DNA of 64,000 nt from Methylibium petroleiphilum PM1 (GCF_000015725.1 NC_008825.1:3658001-3722000); one strand, 5' to 3'. Positions 40,608 through 49,481 are shown, counted from the stretch's first letter. Numbers and translations: made by a program. The notes: generated by a model not told the origin, from the letters alone.

Positions 40608-41675
40608 CTACTGCAGGCGCAGCTCCAGGTAGGCCTGCTCGCGGAACACGGTCAGCGTCGTGCCGCTGACCGAGCGCCAGGCCAGCAGCGCCCGCGCCAG
40701 GTCACCGCTGTGGCCGATGGGACGGCCGTTCATGCCGACGATGATGTCGCCCACCTGCAGGCCGATGCGCTCGGCCAGCGAGTCCAGGCCGACCTCGCCG
40801 ACGCGCGCCCCGGACGCATAGGCCCGGCGCGCGTCCAGCGCGACGAAAGGCGCCACGTCGTCGAACTCGGCGCCCAGCCGAGGCCGGGCAACGTGGCCCT
40901 GGTCGCGCAGCTCGCCGACGATCTGCATCACGATCTCGATCGGGATCGACAGGCTCACGCCGCCGGAGCCCTCGGCGCCGACGACGGTGCGGGTGTTCAT
41001 GCCGACGATCGCGCCGCTGCCGTCGAGCAGCGGTCCGCCCGAGTTGCCCGGGTTGAGGGCGAGGTCGCTCTGGATGAACAGCAGCTCCTGGTCCTCCGCG
41101 AAATGACGGTCGGTCCCGCCGACGATGCCGGCCACCACCGACCGGTTCAGTCCGTAGGGCTCACCCACCGCCAGCACCCAGTCGCCTGGCCGCAGCGCCG
41201 CCGAACGGCCCTGTGGCGGCGGCTCCGGGAGCACGAGCGGCACGCGCAGCAGCGCGATGTCGGCCATCTCGTCCTCGCCCACCAGCGTGGCGGCGACGAT
41301 GCGCCGGTCCGGCAGCCGGACCGCAATGCGCTGGCTGCCGGCCACCGCATGCGAGGCCGTGACGATCAGGCCCTCGGCGCCGGAGATCACGAAGCCGGCG
41401 CCGATGCGGTCGGCCACGCGTCCTGCACCGACGCGACGCCGGGCCTCGGGCTTCTGCAGTTCGGCGGCCGAATACTCCAGGCCGACACCGAACACGCCCA
41501 CCGCCGCCGAGAGCCCCTGCCGCAGGGCCGGCGCAAAGCTTGCCGGCGGCATGCGCGGCGGGTCCGCATCGGGCGCCTTCGGGTGGGCACACGACGTCAG
41601 CAGCGCGGACGCACCGGCCGCGGCGAGCGCCGCCGCTCCCACTGTGCGGCACCAGCGGGCCTTCGCGCCGCTCAC
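40608..41675 (-). CDS. trypsin-like serine protease with C-terminal PDZ domain (DegP/HtrA-like), lipoprotein
   Basis: 355 residues from GTG 41675. This start gives a normal lipoprotein signal (GAKARWCRTVGAAAL, then LLTSC); ATGs at 41729 and 41762 overlap the upstream zinc-finger gene and give an unusually long n-region. The catalytic triad is His in IVTASHAVAG, Asp in EMADIALLRVP and Ser in NPGNSGGPLLDGSG. One PDZ domain (about 260-355) follows with AERIGLQVGDIIVGMNGRPIG. Probably envelope protein quality control. Confidence 0.85.
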   Translation of the reverse strand: MSGAKARWCRTVGAAALAAAGASALLTSCAHPKAPDADPPRMPPASFAPALRQGLSAAVGVFGVGLEYSAAELQKPEARRRVGAGRVADRIGAGFVISGAEGLIVTASHAVAGSQRIAVRLPDRRIVAATLVGEDEMADIALLRVPLVLPEPPPQGRSAALRPGDWVLAVGEPYGLNRSVVAGIVGGTDRHFAEDQELLFIQSDLALNPGNSGGPLLDGSGAIVGMNTRTVVGAEGSGGVSLSIPIEIVMQIVGELRDQGHVARPRLGAEFDDVAPFVALDARRAYASGARVGEVGLDSLAERIGLQVGDIIVGMNGRPIGHSGDLARALLAWRSVSGTTLTVFREQAYLELRLQ

Positions 41676-41703
41676 CCGGCCCGAGGCCACGGATCGCGGC
41701 GGT

Positions 41704-42099
41704 TCATGAATAGGCCGCACGCCCGGCATGGTGTTCGTGTTCGTGTTCGTGCTCGCAATCATCGCAGCGGCTGGCCTGTGGCCGCTCGATCAGGCGCGCC
41801 GGCTCGATCGGTGCGCCGCATTCGACGCAATGACCATAGCGCCCGGTCTCGAACCGCGCGAGCGCCGCGCGCACCTCGCCGAGCACGACCGCGTCGGGCC
41901 GCGGCGCGGCGGATTCGGCGATGGCTGCACCATCGCACAGGCGGGTGGTGATCGTCTCGGCCATGTCCACCAGACGGCGCTCCAGGTCGATCAAGCGGTG
42001 CCGCAACAGGCTGCGGGTCGGTTCCTGGAGCCCGGCGGGGCAGACACCGCGAGGCGCGCCGGAGCTCACCGTCCGAAGAGTCGTCAGCGTCGGGCGCAT
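41704..42099 (-). CDS. TraR/DksA-type zinc-finger protein with a Glu-His tail
   Basis: 131 residues. The C4 zinc finger is CVECGAPIEPARLIERPQASRCDDC (CxxC-x17-CxxC), preceded by a helical part FETGRYGH. The tail after the finger is an alternating Glu-His run (EHEHEHEHH), encoded by a hexanucleotide repeat at about 41730-41755. It may bind metal or be a slippage product. DksA-like proteins act in the secondary channel of RNA polymerase. An FNR-like box lies 41.5 bp upstream of its predicted start. Confidence 0.82.
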   Translation of the reverse strand: MRPTLTTLRTVSSGAPRGVCPAGLQEPTRSLLRHRLIDLERRLVDMAETITTRLCDGAAIAESAAPRPDAVVLGEVRAALARFETGRYGHCVECGAPIEPARLIERPQASRCDDCEHEHEHEHHAGRAAYS

Positions 42100-42147
42100 G
42101 GAGTACCTCCGATTCCTTGCTCGCGCTCCGTGCGCGGCGTCCGGAAC

Positions 42148-42188
42148 ACTCTAGCCAGCCCCCCGCGCCGTGGCTTGCGCTGCATCAA
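42148..42188 (-). promoter_or_regulatory. FNR/Anr-type promoter of the traR-like gene
   Basis: TTGCGCTGCATCAA (42175-42188; plus-strand reading, right half perfect for TTGAT-N4-ATCAA) is followed on the minus strand by TAGAGT (42148-42153). The box centre at 42181.5 is 41 bp from the predicted start near 42140, the class II activator position. Confidence 0.55.
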
Positions 42189-42228
42189 GCACGCCGCCCG
42201 AAGGACCACGCGCCCGCAGCCTCTGCAC

Positions 42229-42270
42229 TTGATCCTGGACAAGTCCGGGCGCCGTCGCGGCTCCTAGACT
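42229..42270 (+). promoter_or_regulatory. FNR/Anr-type promoter of the usp gene
   Basis: TTGATCCTGGACAA (42229-42242, left half perfect) is followed by TAGACT (42265-42270). A start near 42277 places the box centre at -41.5 and leaves a 31-base leader. It is back to back with the traR-like promoter. Confidence 0.6.
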
Positions 42271-42307
42271 GGAACGACTGGCGGGCTTCCGATCGAGGCA
42301 CCTTCTC

Positions 42308-42751
42308 ATGTTCAAGCACCTTCTGGTTCCCGTCGACGGCAGCGCGCTGTCGGAACGCGCGATGCAGGCGAGCATCGACTTCGCCCGCCAGCTCGGCGCG
42401 TCGATCACCGCGTTCATCGCCGAGCCGCCCACACCCCCCGCGGGTTCGACCCACAGCGCGGCCCGCTATCTGCGCGACCTGGAGACCCACGCCCAGGTCG
42501 CGGCCGAGCATGCACGCGGCGTGCTGTCGGCGTTCGAGCGGCGCGCCAGCGACGCCGGCATTCCGTTCGACGGCTGCTTCGCGCAGGCCCACGAGATCGA
42601 CGCCGCCATTGCGGACGCCGCACGCCAGCGCGGCTGCGATCTGATCGTGATGGTGACGCACGGTCGCGGACTGTTCGGCGAGTGGCTGTTCGGCTCGCAG
42701 ACCCGGGGCGTGATGGTGCGCAGCAAGCTGCCGCTGCTGATGCTGCATTGA
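42308..42751 (+). CDS. universal stress protein (UspA family)
   Basis: 147 residues, single Usp domain. The N-terminal strand and P-loop-like part is FKHLLVPVDGSALSERAM; the C-terminal ATP-binding motif reads LIVMVTHGRGLFGEWLFGSQTRGVMVRS, which matches the G-2x-G-9x-G(S/T) pattern, so it may bind ATP. It lies 19 bp upstream of a second zinc-finger gene. Anaerobic induction is predicted from the FNR-like box. Confidence 0.92.
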   Translation: MFKHLLVPVDGSALSERAMQASIDFARQLGASITAFIAEPPTPPAGSTHSAARYLRDLETHAQVAAEHARGVLSAFERRASDAGIPFDGCFAQAHEIDAAIADAARQRGCDLIVMVTHGRGLFGEWLFGSQTRGVMVRSKLPLLMLH

Positions 42752-42770
42752 AATCTCGAGGACCCTCCGC

Positions 42771-43139
42771 ATGAACACCCGACCCTGCGCGGACCTCCGC
42801 GACGACCTGCTGGCCCGCGAGGCCCGACTGCGCGATGAGCTGCGCGCCCACCGCGCCCGGCTGCTCGAGCCCGCGGCGGCCACCGGCAACACCTTCGTCG
42901 CCGGCAGCGAAGGCGCGGCGGCCGACGCCGAAGACGAGCTCGACATCACGCTGATCAGCCACTGGCAGCGCGAGCTCGACGAGGTGAGCGCCGCGCTGCA
43001 GCGGCTGAACACCGGCAGCTACGGTCACTGCGAGCGCTGCGGCGAGCCGATCGGTCTGCCGCGGCTTCGTGCGCTGCCCGAGGCCCGCCACTGCCTGGAC
43101 TGCCAGGAGCAGGCCGACCGGGCGGTCCATCGCACCTGA
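42771..43139 (+). CDS. TraR/DksA-type zinc-finger protein
   Basis: 122 residues with a helical N-terminal part (RDDLLAREARLRDELRAHRARL) and a C-terminal C4 finger CERCGEPIGLPRLRALPEARHCLDC (CxxC-x17-CxxC). ELDEVSAALQRLNTGSYGHC matches the family. The coiled-coil tip acid pair of true DksA is not evident, so it may be a DksA-like regulator with a different effect. In the usp operon; its stop is 4 bp from that of the convergent DUF4010 gene. Confidence 0.88.
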   Translation: MNTRPCADLRDDLLAREARLRDELRAHRARLLEPAAATGNTFVAGSEGAAADAEDELDITLISHWQRELDEVSAALQRLNTGSYGHCERCGEPIGLPRLRALPEARHCLDCQEQADRAVHRT

Positions 43140-43143
43140 CGGC

Positions 43144-44388
43144 TCACCACCACGCGACGCTCCAGGCGAGCGCCAGGCTGACGGTCAGCGCCAGCCCGAC
43201 GCGCAGTGCGTAGGCACGACCTCCTGCCACCATCGCCACACCGCAGCGCGTCATCGTGTTGGCGCTGACGGCGAGCAGAACGCCGTGCAGCAGGGCCTCG
43301 GTCGGCAGTTCGCCCGCCGCGTGCAGCGCGGCCAGCGATGCGATCGGCGCATGCGCATCGACCAGCGCGGCGAGCACCACGCTCAGCTCCAGTCCGACAT
43401 CGCCGTAGTGGCGTTGCGCATTGCCCACCAGCAGCGCGACCAGGCCGAGCGTCAGTGCCACCGCGAGGGCTTCCCGCGGTCGCAGCGCGCTGCGCGGCGG
43501 ACCCGCCGGCGGTTCGTGCACCGCCCCGGCCGTGCGCAGCGACAGCAGCCCGACCGCCAGCGCACCCGCCGCACCGGCCAGCGCCGGCAGCAGCAGCGCC
43601 GCCGCGGCCGGTGGCGACAGCAGGACGCTGATCAGCAACGCCTGCAACCAGGTGGCCACACCCGACAACACCGCCCCACCCGCCAGCAGCGCCGCCTGCT
43701 CGGGCCGCTCGCGCGCCCGGCCGCCGAGCGAGGCCACCGTGGCAGTGCTCGACACGAAGCCCGACACCAGCCCGGCTGCCAGCACGCCGCCCCGCGGTCC
43801 CAGCGCACGCAGCGCCACCTGGCCTGCCGCCTGCATCGCCAGGATCAGCAGCACCAGGGCGGCGAGCGGGCGGGGATCGATCCCTCCCAGGGCATCGAGC
43901 GATCGCGCCGGGATCAGGGGCAGCACGATGAGCGCCAGCGCCGTCAGCAGCAGCCCATCGTGCAACTCCTGCTCGCTGAGCAGCTCGGTTGCGAAGCGGT
44001 GCAGGCGTTCACGTGCTGCCAGCAGCACCGCCAGCCCCGCACCGCAGGCCGCCCCGAGGGCCGGCGAGAGGACCGACTGCACGCCGATCAGGTAGGTGGT
44101 GAACAGCGCCAGCTCGGTCGTCAGGCCAGGATCGCGCGAACGGCTCTTCGCGTGCGACAGCGCGGCCAGCCCGGCCACCAGCAGGGCGCCGACGATCACC
44201 AGCCCGGGCACCGGCACCCACTGCGCCAGGCCGCCGGTGGCGGCCGCGACGGCAAAGCTGCGCAGGCCCGCGGCTTCGCGGTCCCGACCGCGGCCCTTGC
44301 GGCGCTCGCGCTCGACGCCGATCAGCAGGCCGGCACCGAGGGCCACCGCGAGGCCGAGGGCACCGTCCGGCAGCGTGACCCCGCTCAC
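43144..44388 (-). CDS. MgtC/DUF4010 family membrane protein
   Basis: 414 residues, about 12 hydrophobic segments. The N terminus LGLAVALGAGLLIGVERERRKG is the MgtC-type motif; the C-terminal DUF4010 part includes GLVSGFVSSTATVASLGGRAR and HGVLLAVSANTMTRCGVAMV. GTG 44388 overlaps the stop of the MBL gene. Role unknown; magnesium- or acid-related stress is inferred from the family. Confidence 0.85.
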   Translation of the reverse strand: MSGVTLPDGALGLAVALGAGLLIGVERERRKGRGRDREAAGLRSFAVAAATGGLAQWVPVPGLVIVGALLVAGLAALSHAKSRSRDPGLTTELALFTTYLIGVQSVLSPALGAACGAGLAVLLAARERLHRFATELLSEQELHDGLLLTALALIVLPLIPARSLDALGGIDPRPLAALVLLILAMQAAGQVALRALGPRGGVLAAGLVSGFVSSTATVASLGGRARERPEQAALLAGGAVLSGVATWLQALLISVLLSPPAAAALLLPALAGAAGALAVGLLSLRTAGAVHEPPAGPPRSALRPREALAVALTLGLVALLVGNAQRHYGDVGLELSVVLAALVDAHAPIASLAALHAAGELPTEALLHGVLLAVSANTMTRCGVAMVAGGRAYALRVGLALTVSLALAWSVAWW

Positions 44389-45740
44389 AGGTCCAGCGCC
44401 GCGCCGTGTTCCGGCACCGACACGCGCCAGCCCAGTTCGTCCTGGATGCGCAGCCGCAGCGTGTCGGCCGCCACCGGCTCGCCGTGGACGACGAAGCAGC
44501 GCTCGGGCGGTGTCTCGAAGCCGCGCAACCACTCCATCAGCCCGTCGGCATCGGCATGGCCGGAGAAGCCTTCGAGGTGGCTCACGGTGGCCTTCACCGC
44601 GACGTACTCGCCGTGGATCTTGACCTCGCGCGCACCGCCCACCAGCGCCGCGCCGCGCGTGCCGCCGACCTGGAAGCCGGGGAACACGATGTGGTTGCGC
44701 GGGTTGGGCGCCAGCGCCTTCAGGTGGTGCAGCACGCGCCCGCCGGTGGCCATGCCGCTGGCCGAGATGATGACCTTGGGCCAGCGCTGGCGCGTCAGGC
44801 GCTCGGACGCCTCGGGCCCGGCGACCAGCGTCACATCGTCGGTCAGCGTGGCCGCCTCGCGCGGCGTGATGCGCAGCAGCTTGCGGTGGCGCTGGTACAG
44901 CGCGGTCGCGGTGCTCGCCATCGGGCTGTCTAGAAAGAGCGGCAGGTCGGCCGGGATCTCGCCGGCCGCCTTGAGCCGCTGCAGCACCAGCAGCAGGGCC
45001 TGCGCGCGACCGACGGCGAACGACGGCAGCAGCACGCTGCCGCCGCGGCGCACCGTGGCACGCACGATCTCGCCCAGATGCGCCTGCACGTCGTCGCGCG
45101 GATGGCAGCGGTTGCCATAGGTCGACTCGATCAGCAGCACATCGGCCTGCGCCACGCGGCCCGGCGCGGGCATCAGCAGGTCGTCGCCGCGACCGAGATC
45201 GCCCGAGAACACCAGCGTGCGGCCGTTCGCGCGCACGCTCACCGACATCGCCCCCAGCAGGTGGCCGGCGGGGGTGAACTCGATGCGGGCGTCGCCGACG
45301 CGCACACCGCGCCCGGCCGGGGCCACGCCGATGCGGGCGATGGCGCGCTTGGCGTCGGCCACGCCGTACAGCGGCAGGGCCGGCGCATGCCGCGACCAGC
45401 CGCCGCGGTTGGCGCGGCGTGCGTCCTCCTCCTGCAGGTGGGCGCTGTCGAGCAGCAGCACCTCGGCGAGGTCGCGCGTGGCGGCGGAGGCATACACCGG
45501 GCCCTTGAATCCCTGCCTCACCAGCACCGGCAGCCAGCCGCAGTGGTCGAGGTGGGCGTGGCTCAGCACGACCGCGTCGATCTGCGCCGGCGGCACCGCC
45601 AGCGGCGCCCAGTTGCGCTCGCGCAGCGTCTTGTAGCCCTGGAACAGGCCGCAGTCGAGCAGCACGCGCGCGCCGCCCATCTCGACCAGGTGCTTCGAGC
45701 CGGTGACGGTGTCGGCGGCGCCGAGGAAGGTGAGCTTCAT
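44385..45740 (-). CDS. MBL-fold metallo-hydrolase with beta-CASP/RNA-specificity domain
   Basis: 451 residues, related to CPSF73/RNase J-like exonucleases. The metal motif is LSHAHLDHCG (HxHxDH), with further ligands in GHLLGAMSV and FSGDLGRGDDLL. The beta-CASP core has IESTYGNRCHPRDD and LPSFAVGRAQALLLVLQ, and the RMMBL end has FSGHADADGLMEWL and VVHGEPVAADTL. Probable RNA processing or decay. The upstream FNR-like box and neighbouring stress genes suggest use at low oxygen. Confidence 0.9.
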   Translation of the reverse strand: MKLTFLGAADTVTGSKHLVEMGGARVLLDCGLFQGYKTLRERNWAPLAVPPAQIDAVVLSHAHLDHCGWLPVLVRQGFKGPVYASAATRDLAEVLLLDSAHLQEEDARRANRGGWSRHAPALPLYGVADAKRAIARIGVAPAGRGVRVGDARIEFTPAGHLLGAMSVSVRANGRTLVFSGDLGRGDDLLMPAPGRVAQADVLLIESTYGNRCHPRDDVQAHLGEIVRATVRRGGSVLLPSFAVGRAQALLLVLQRLKAAGEIPADLPLFLDSPMASTATALYQRHRKLLRITPREAATLTDDVTLVAGPEASERLTRQRWPKVIISASGMATGGRVLHHLKALAPNPRNHIVFPGFQVGGTRGAALVGGAREVKIHGEYVAVKATVSHLEGFSGHADADGLMEWLRGFETPPERCFVVHGEPVAADTLRLRIQDELGWRVSVPEHGAALDL

Positions 45741-45826
45741 GCGCGTCGGTGGCCCGCGGGCCAGTGCATCGGACACGCCGCACTCTGGCACAGCCGGCGC
45801 GCAACGGCGCCGCGACTCGCCGGCGG

Positions 45827-45840
45827 CTGACCTGGATCAA
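45827..45840 (-). promoter_or_regulatory. FNR/Anr-like box upstream of the MBL gene
   Basis: On the minus strand TTGATCCAGGTCAG, left half perfect, right half 3 of 5. Its centre is 93 bp upstream of the MBL start codon; a CAGAGT (-10-like) at 45782-45787 would put it near -58. Confidence 0.45.
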
Positions 45841-45877
45841 GCTCACGTTCCGCCACCGGCCGCCCGGCCGCGCGCCG

Positions 45878-46558
45878 TCAGACCTGCATCAGCTCCTGCC
45901 GCACCGCGTACAACGCCAGCTCCACGTCGTTGCGCACCCCGGTCTTCTCGAGGATGCGGGCGCGGTAGGTGCTCACCGTGTTGGACGACAGCACCAGCTG
46001 CTCGGCGATCTCGCCGACGCTCTTGCCGGCCGCGAGCAGGCCGAACACCTGGTACTCGCGGTGCGACAGGCGCTCGTGCAGCGGGGCCTCGTCGTCGCCG
46101 ACGCCGCCCTTCCTGCTGCCGATGCCGGCCCCCACCGCGCCCGCCAGCTGCTCGGCGACGCTGGGGGTGATGAAGAGCTTGCCCTGCGCCACCCTGCGGA
46201 TGGCGTCGATCATCTGCTCGCTGTCGGCGCTCTTGTTCAGGTAGCCGGCCGCGCCGAGCTTGAGGCTGCGCACCGCGTACTGCCGGTCGGGATAGGTGCT
46301 GAGCATCAGCACCGGCAACCTCGGGAACTCGGCCTTCAGCGACTTCAGCACGTCGAGTCCGTCGCGCTGCGGCATCGCGATGTCGAGCAGCACCACGTCG
46401 GGCGGCGTGCCGGCGGCGGCGCCGGCGCGCACCAGGGTCATCGCGTCGGGGCCGTTGCCGGCTTCGCCGGCCAGCGCGATGTCCCCGGCGTCGGCCAGGA
46501 TCTGCTTGATGCCCTGGCGCACGATCACGTGGTCGTCGCAGATGACGACGCGGATCAT
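45878..46558 (-). CDS. NarL/FixJ-type response regulator
   Basis: 226 residues. The receiver domain has the acidic pair in VVICDDHVIVRQG, the phospho-Asp in VVLLDIAMPQRDG, and the Thr/Lys switch residues in LMLSTYPD and GYLNKSAD. The C-terminal LuxR helix-turn-helix is LSHREYQVFGLLAAGKSVGEIAEQLVLSSNTVSTYRARI. Its ATG overlaps the stop of the kinase gene (ATGA), so they form a pair. Target genes are unknown; the adjacent low-oxygen group is a candidate. Confidence 0.95.
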   Translation of the reverse strand: MIRVVICDDHVIVRQGIKQILADAGDIALAGEAGNGPDAMTLVRAGAAAGTPPDVVLLDIAMPQRDGLDVLKSLKAEFPRLPVLMLSTYPDRQYAVRSLKLGAAGYLNKSADSEQMIDAIRRVAQGKLFITPSVAEQLAGAVGAGIGSRKGGVGDDEAPLHERLSHREYQVFGLLAAGKSVGEIAEQLVLSSNTVSTYRARILEKTGVRNDVELALYAVRQELMQV

Positions 46559-47787
46559 GGCCGCTCCTCCGGCGCGAGCGGCATCACCAACCGCACCAGC
46601 GTGCCCTGGCCGGGCGCGCTGTCGATCGTGAGGCGCCCGCCGAAGTGTGCCGCGCGCTCGCGCATGCCCATCACGCCGTAGCTGCGCGGGTCGTTCAGCG
46701 CCTCGGCGGTGGTGCCGACGCCATCGTCGCGCACATCGAGGTAGAGCACCGGCTCGGGCGGCGCATCGACCACGATGCGGATGCCGACGCGACGCGCCTT
46801 CGCATGCCGCGCGATGTTCGACAGCAGCTCCTGGAAGATGCGGAACACCGCGATCGCCGACCCGCCCTCGGGCGGCGCGACGCCGGCGGCCACGTGCACC
46901 TGGATGTCGGCCTCCAGCTCGGCGCTCTCCAGCCACTCCTGGGCCTGCCACTCCAGCGCGGCCCACAGGCCCTGGTGATCGAGGATGCTGGGCCGCAGGT
47001 CGGTGATGATGCGGCCGACCTTGTCGACCGCGGTGTCGATCAGCGCGCCCATGCCCTCGCACTTGGCGGCCAGCGGCAGGCGGTCGGCGACGCGCTTCTC
47101 GAGCCAGTTGACGTCCATCTTCAGCGCCACCAGCAGCGAGCCGAGTTCGTCGTGGATCTCGCGGGCGATGCGGGTGCGCTCCTCTTCGCGCACCGTCTCC
47201 AGGTAGGCCGAGAGCCGGCGCCGCTGCGCGAGCGCGTCGCTGAGCGCGCGGGTGCGCTCGGCGACGCGCTGCTCCAGCCGGTCGTTGGTGCGTTCGAGCT
47301 CGCGCTTGGCGCGCACCAGCTGTTCCTCGGCCTGCTTGCGCGCGGTGATGTCGACGAAGGTGACCACCGCACCCACCACCGCGCCGGCCTCGACGATGGG
47401 GTAGGACGAGTACTCGGCCTGAAAGGAGCTGTCGTCGGCGCGCCACAGCACCTCGTGGTCGATGCGGCACGGCAGCCCGCGGCGGAAGGCGTTGAAGATC
47501 GGACAGTCCGCCTCGGCGTAATGCGCACCGTTGCCGTGCGAGTGGTGGATCAGCGCATGCATGTTGCGGCCGAGCACCTCTTCGGTGCGGTAGCCCAGGC
47601 CCTGGGCGGCGGCGCGGTTCATGAAAGTGCAGCAGCCGTCGATGTCGATGCCGAAGATGCCGTCCCCGGTCGATTCGAGCAGCAGCGTGAGACGGTCCTG
47701 CCACGGCGTGCCGTCGTGGCGCGGCACGGCCCGAGGCGCCGCCGAGGCGGGCGGCAGGGCGGCAGGGTCGGGCGAACAGACGTGCAT
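46555..47787 (-). CDS. PAS-domain HisKA_3-type sensor histidine kinase
   Basis: 410 residues, no membrane segment, so a cytoplasmic sensor. The PAS domain (about 32-155) starts LLLESTGDGIFGIDIDGCCTFMNRAAA; a coiled coil follows (about 155-200). The phosphoacceptor His is in EEERTRIAREIHDELGSLLV. The HATPase domain has ELLSNIARHAKARRV (N box), LDVRDDGVG and GVMGMRERAAHFGG. Three Cys in the PAS region (Cys53, Cys54, CPIF) might serve redox sensing, but this is a guess. Confidence 0.93.
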   Translation of the reverse strand: MHVCSPDPAALPPASAAPRAVPRHDGTPWQDRLTLLLESTGDGIFGIDIDGCCTFMNRAAAQGLGYRTEEVLGRNMHALIHHSHGNGAHYAEADCPIFNAFRRGLPCRIDHEVLWRADDSSFQAEYSSYPIVEAGAVVGAVVTFVDITARKQAEEQLVRAKRELERTNDRLEQRVAERTRALSDALAQRRRLSAYLETVREEERTRIAREIHDELGSLLVALKMDVNWLEKRVADRLPLAAKCEGMGALIDTAVDKVGRIITDLRPSILDHQGLWAALEWQAQEWLESAELEADIQVHVAAGVAPPEGGSAIAVFRIFQELLSNIARHAKARRVGIRIVVDAPPEPVLYLDVRDDGVGTTAEALNDPRSYGVMGMRERAAHFGGRLTIDSAPGQGTLVRLVMPLAPEERP

Positions 47788-47942
47788 GCTCGACTTGGCG
47801 CAAGCCGTGTGCCACCGATCGGTTCGCGCGGCAAGGGTTTGCCCGGGTGCCGGCCCGGTGTTGCAAGAGCTTGCCGACAGGCGCCACGTCGCGGGCTATC
47901 CTCGATCGTCGTGATGCTCCCGCCGCCAGGCCGTCCGTCGAG

Positions 47943-49436
47943 ATGCCCGCTGTTCCCGCTGCCCGTGCCGAGAACGACGCCGATCGCGTGGCGCACCTGC
48001 GCCGCTTCGAGATCCTCGACAGCCTGCCCGAGGGGGCCTACGACGACATCGTGGCGCTGGCCTCGCAGCTCTGCGGCGCGCCGATCGCGCTGATCTCGCT
48101 GGTCGACGCCGAACGCCAGTGGTTCAAGGCCCGCGTCGGCCTCGAGGCCCAGGAGACCCCGCGCGACCTGGCCTTCTGCGACCACGCGCTGCTGCGGCCG
48201 GACGCGGTGTTCACGATCCCCGACGCCCATGCCGACCCGCGCTTCGCCGACAACCCGCTGGTCACCGGGCCGCCGCACATCCGCTTCTACGCCGGTGCAC
48301 CGATCCTCGTGGAGGGCGGGCTGCCGATGGGCACGGTGTGCGTCATCGACACGCAGCCGCGCCTGCTGGCGCCGGCCCAGGCCGCGGCGCTGCAGGCCCT
48401 GGCACGCCAGACCGCGGCGCTGCTGGCGCTGCGTGCGCACACGCGCCTGGCGCAGCAGCAGGCGGCCGAACTGGCGAAGACCTCGGCCGAGGCGCAGCGC
48501 GAGCGGCAGCGCAGCGCGGAGTTGCTGGACCTGGTGCTGCGCGGCGGCAACCTCGGTCTCTGGGACATCCACGTGCCCTCCAGCGTCTGGACCGCGAACG
48601 CGCGCGAACTCGAGATGCTGGGGCATGCCGCCGACGGGGCCGGGCCGAGCACCACCGACTGGCGCACGCTGATCCATCCCGACGACTGGCCGCAGGTGCG
48701 GGCCGCGCTGCAGGCCCACCTGGGCGGCGCGGCGCCGGCCTTCCAGTGCGAGCACCGCATGCGGCATCGCGCGGGCCACTGGATCTGGGTGCAGAGCCAT
48801 GCGGTGGTGGTCGACCGCAGCGCGGACGGGCAGCCGCTGCGCGTGGTCGGCACGCACCGCGACGTGACGCGCCGCAAGGAGGCCGAGGCCGAGATCGAGC
48901 TGGCGCATGCGCGGCTGCAGCAGCTGTCGACGACCGATGCGCTGACCGGGGTGGGCAACCGGCGCCATTTCGACGACTGCCTGGCCCGCGAGTGGGCGCG
49001 CAGCGCGCGGACACACCAGCCGCTGGCGCTGCTGATGATCGACATCGACCACTTCAAGCTCTACAACGACCGCTACGGCCACCCTGCCGGCGACGACTGC
49101 CTGCGCCGCGTGGCCGAGCTCATCACCGCCTGCGCGCGGCGCGGCGGCGAGATCGTGGCGCGCTACGGCGGCGAGGAGTTCGCGGTGCTGCTGCCGGGCA
49201 CGCCGATCGATGGCGCGCGGGCCGTCGCGCAGCGCTGCCTGCAGGCGCTGCGCGACGGCGCGATCGAGCACCTGGCATCGCCGACCGACGGCGTGGTGTC
49301 GCTGAGCATCGGCGTGGCCGTGCGGGTGGCGGGCAAGTCGATCGAGCCCAAGGCCCTCACCGACGCGGCAGACGCCGCGCTCTACGAGGCCAAGCGCGGC
49401 GGCCGGGACCGGCTGGCCGTCGGTACCGCGGGCTGA
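47943..49436 (+). CDS. GAF-PAS-GGDEF diguanylate cyclase
   Basis: 497 residues from ATG 47943. The GAF domain (about 15-165) contains FEILDSLPEGAYDDIVALASQ and DLAFCDHALLR; the PAS part (about 195-320) contains GGNLGLWDIHVPSSVWTANA and ends GTHRDVTRRKEAEAE. The GGDEF domain has TDALTGVGNRRHFDD and the active RYGGEEF motif. The inhibitory RxxD site is replaced by RGGE, so product inhibition may be weak. Makes cyclic di-GMP; signal unknown. Divergent from the histidine kinase with 155 bp between them. Confidence 0.93.
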   Translation: MPAVPAARAENDADRVAHLRRFEILDSLPEGAYDDIVALASQLCGAPIALISLVDAERQWFKARVGLEAQETPRDLAFCDHALLRPDAVFTIPDAHADPRFADNPLVTGPPHIRFYAGAPILVEGGLPMGTVCVIDTQPRLLAPAQAAALQALARQTAALLALRAHTRLAQQQAAELAKTSAEAQRERQRSAELLDLVLRGGNLGLWDIHVPSSVWTANARELEMLGHAADGAGPSTTDWRTLIHPDDWPQVRAALQAHLGGAAPAFQCEHRMRHRAGHWIWVQSHAVVVDRSADGQPLRVVGTHRDVTRRKEAEAEIELAHARLQQLSTTDALTGVGNRRHFDDCLAREWARSARTHQPLALLMIDIDHFKLYNDRYGHPAGDDCLRRVAELITACARRGGEIVARYGGEEFAVLLPGTPIDGARAVAQRCLQALRDGAIEHLASPTDGVVSLSIGVAVRVAGKSIEPKALTDAADAALYEAKRGGRDRLAVGTAG

Positions 49437-49456
49437 GCGCGGCAGCGGCGCCGCGC
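49437..49456. terminator. hairpin between convergent genes
   Basis: GCGCGGC (49437-49443) pairs with GCCGCGC (49450-49456), loop of six bases, in the 45-bp gap between the stops of the GGDEF gene and the exported-protein gene. No clear T-run on either strand, but the position fits a bidirectional terminator. Confidence 0.45.
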
Positions 49457-49481
49457 GCGTCGGCGCAGCGGTCCGATGGGA

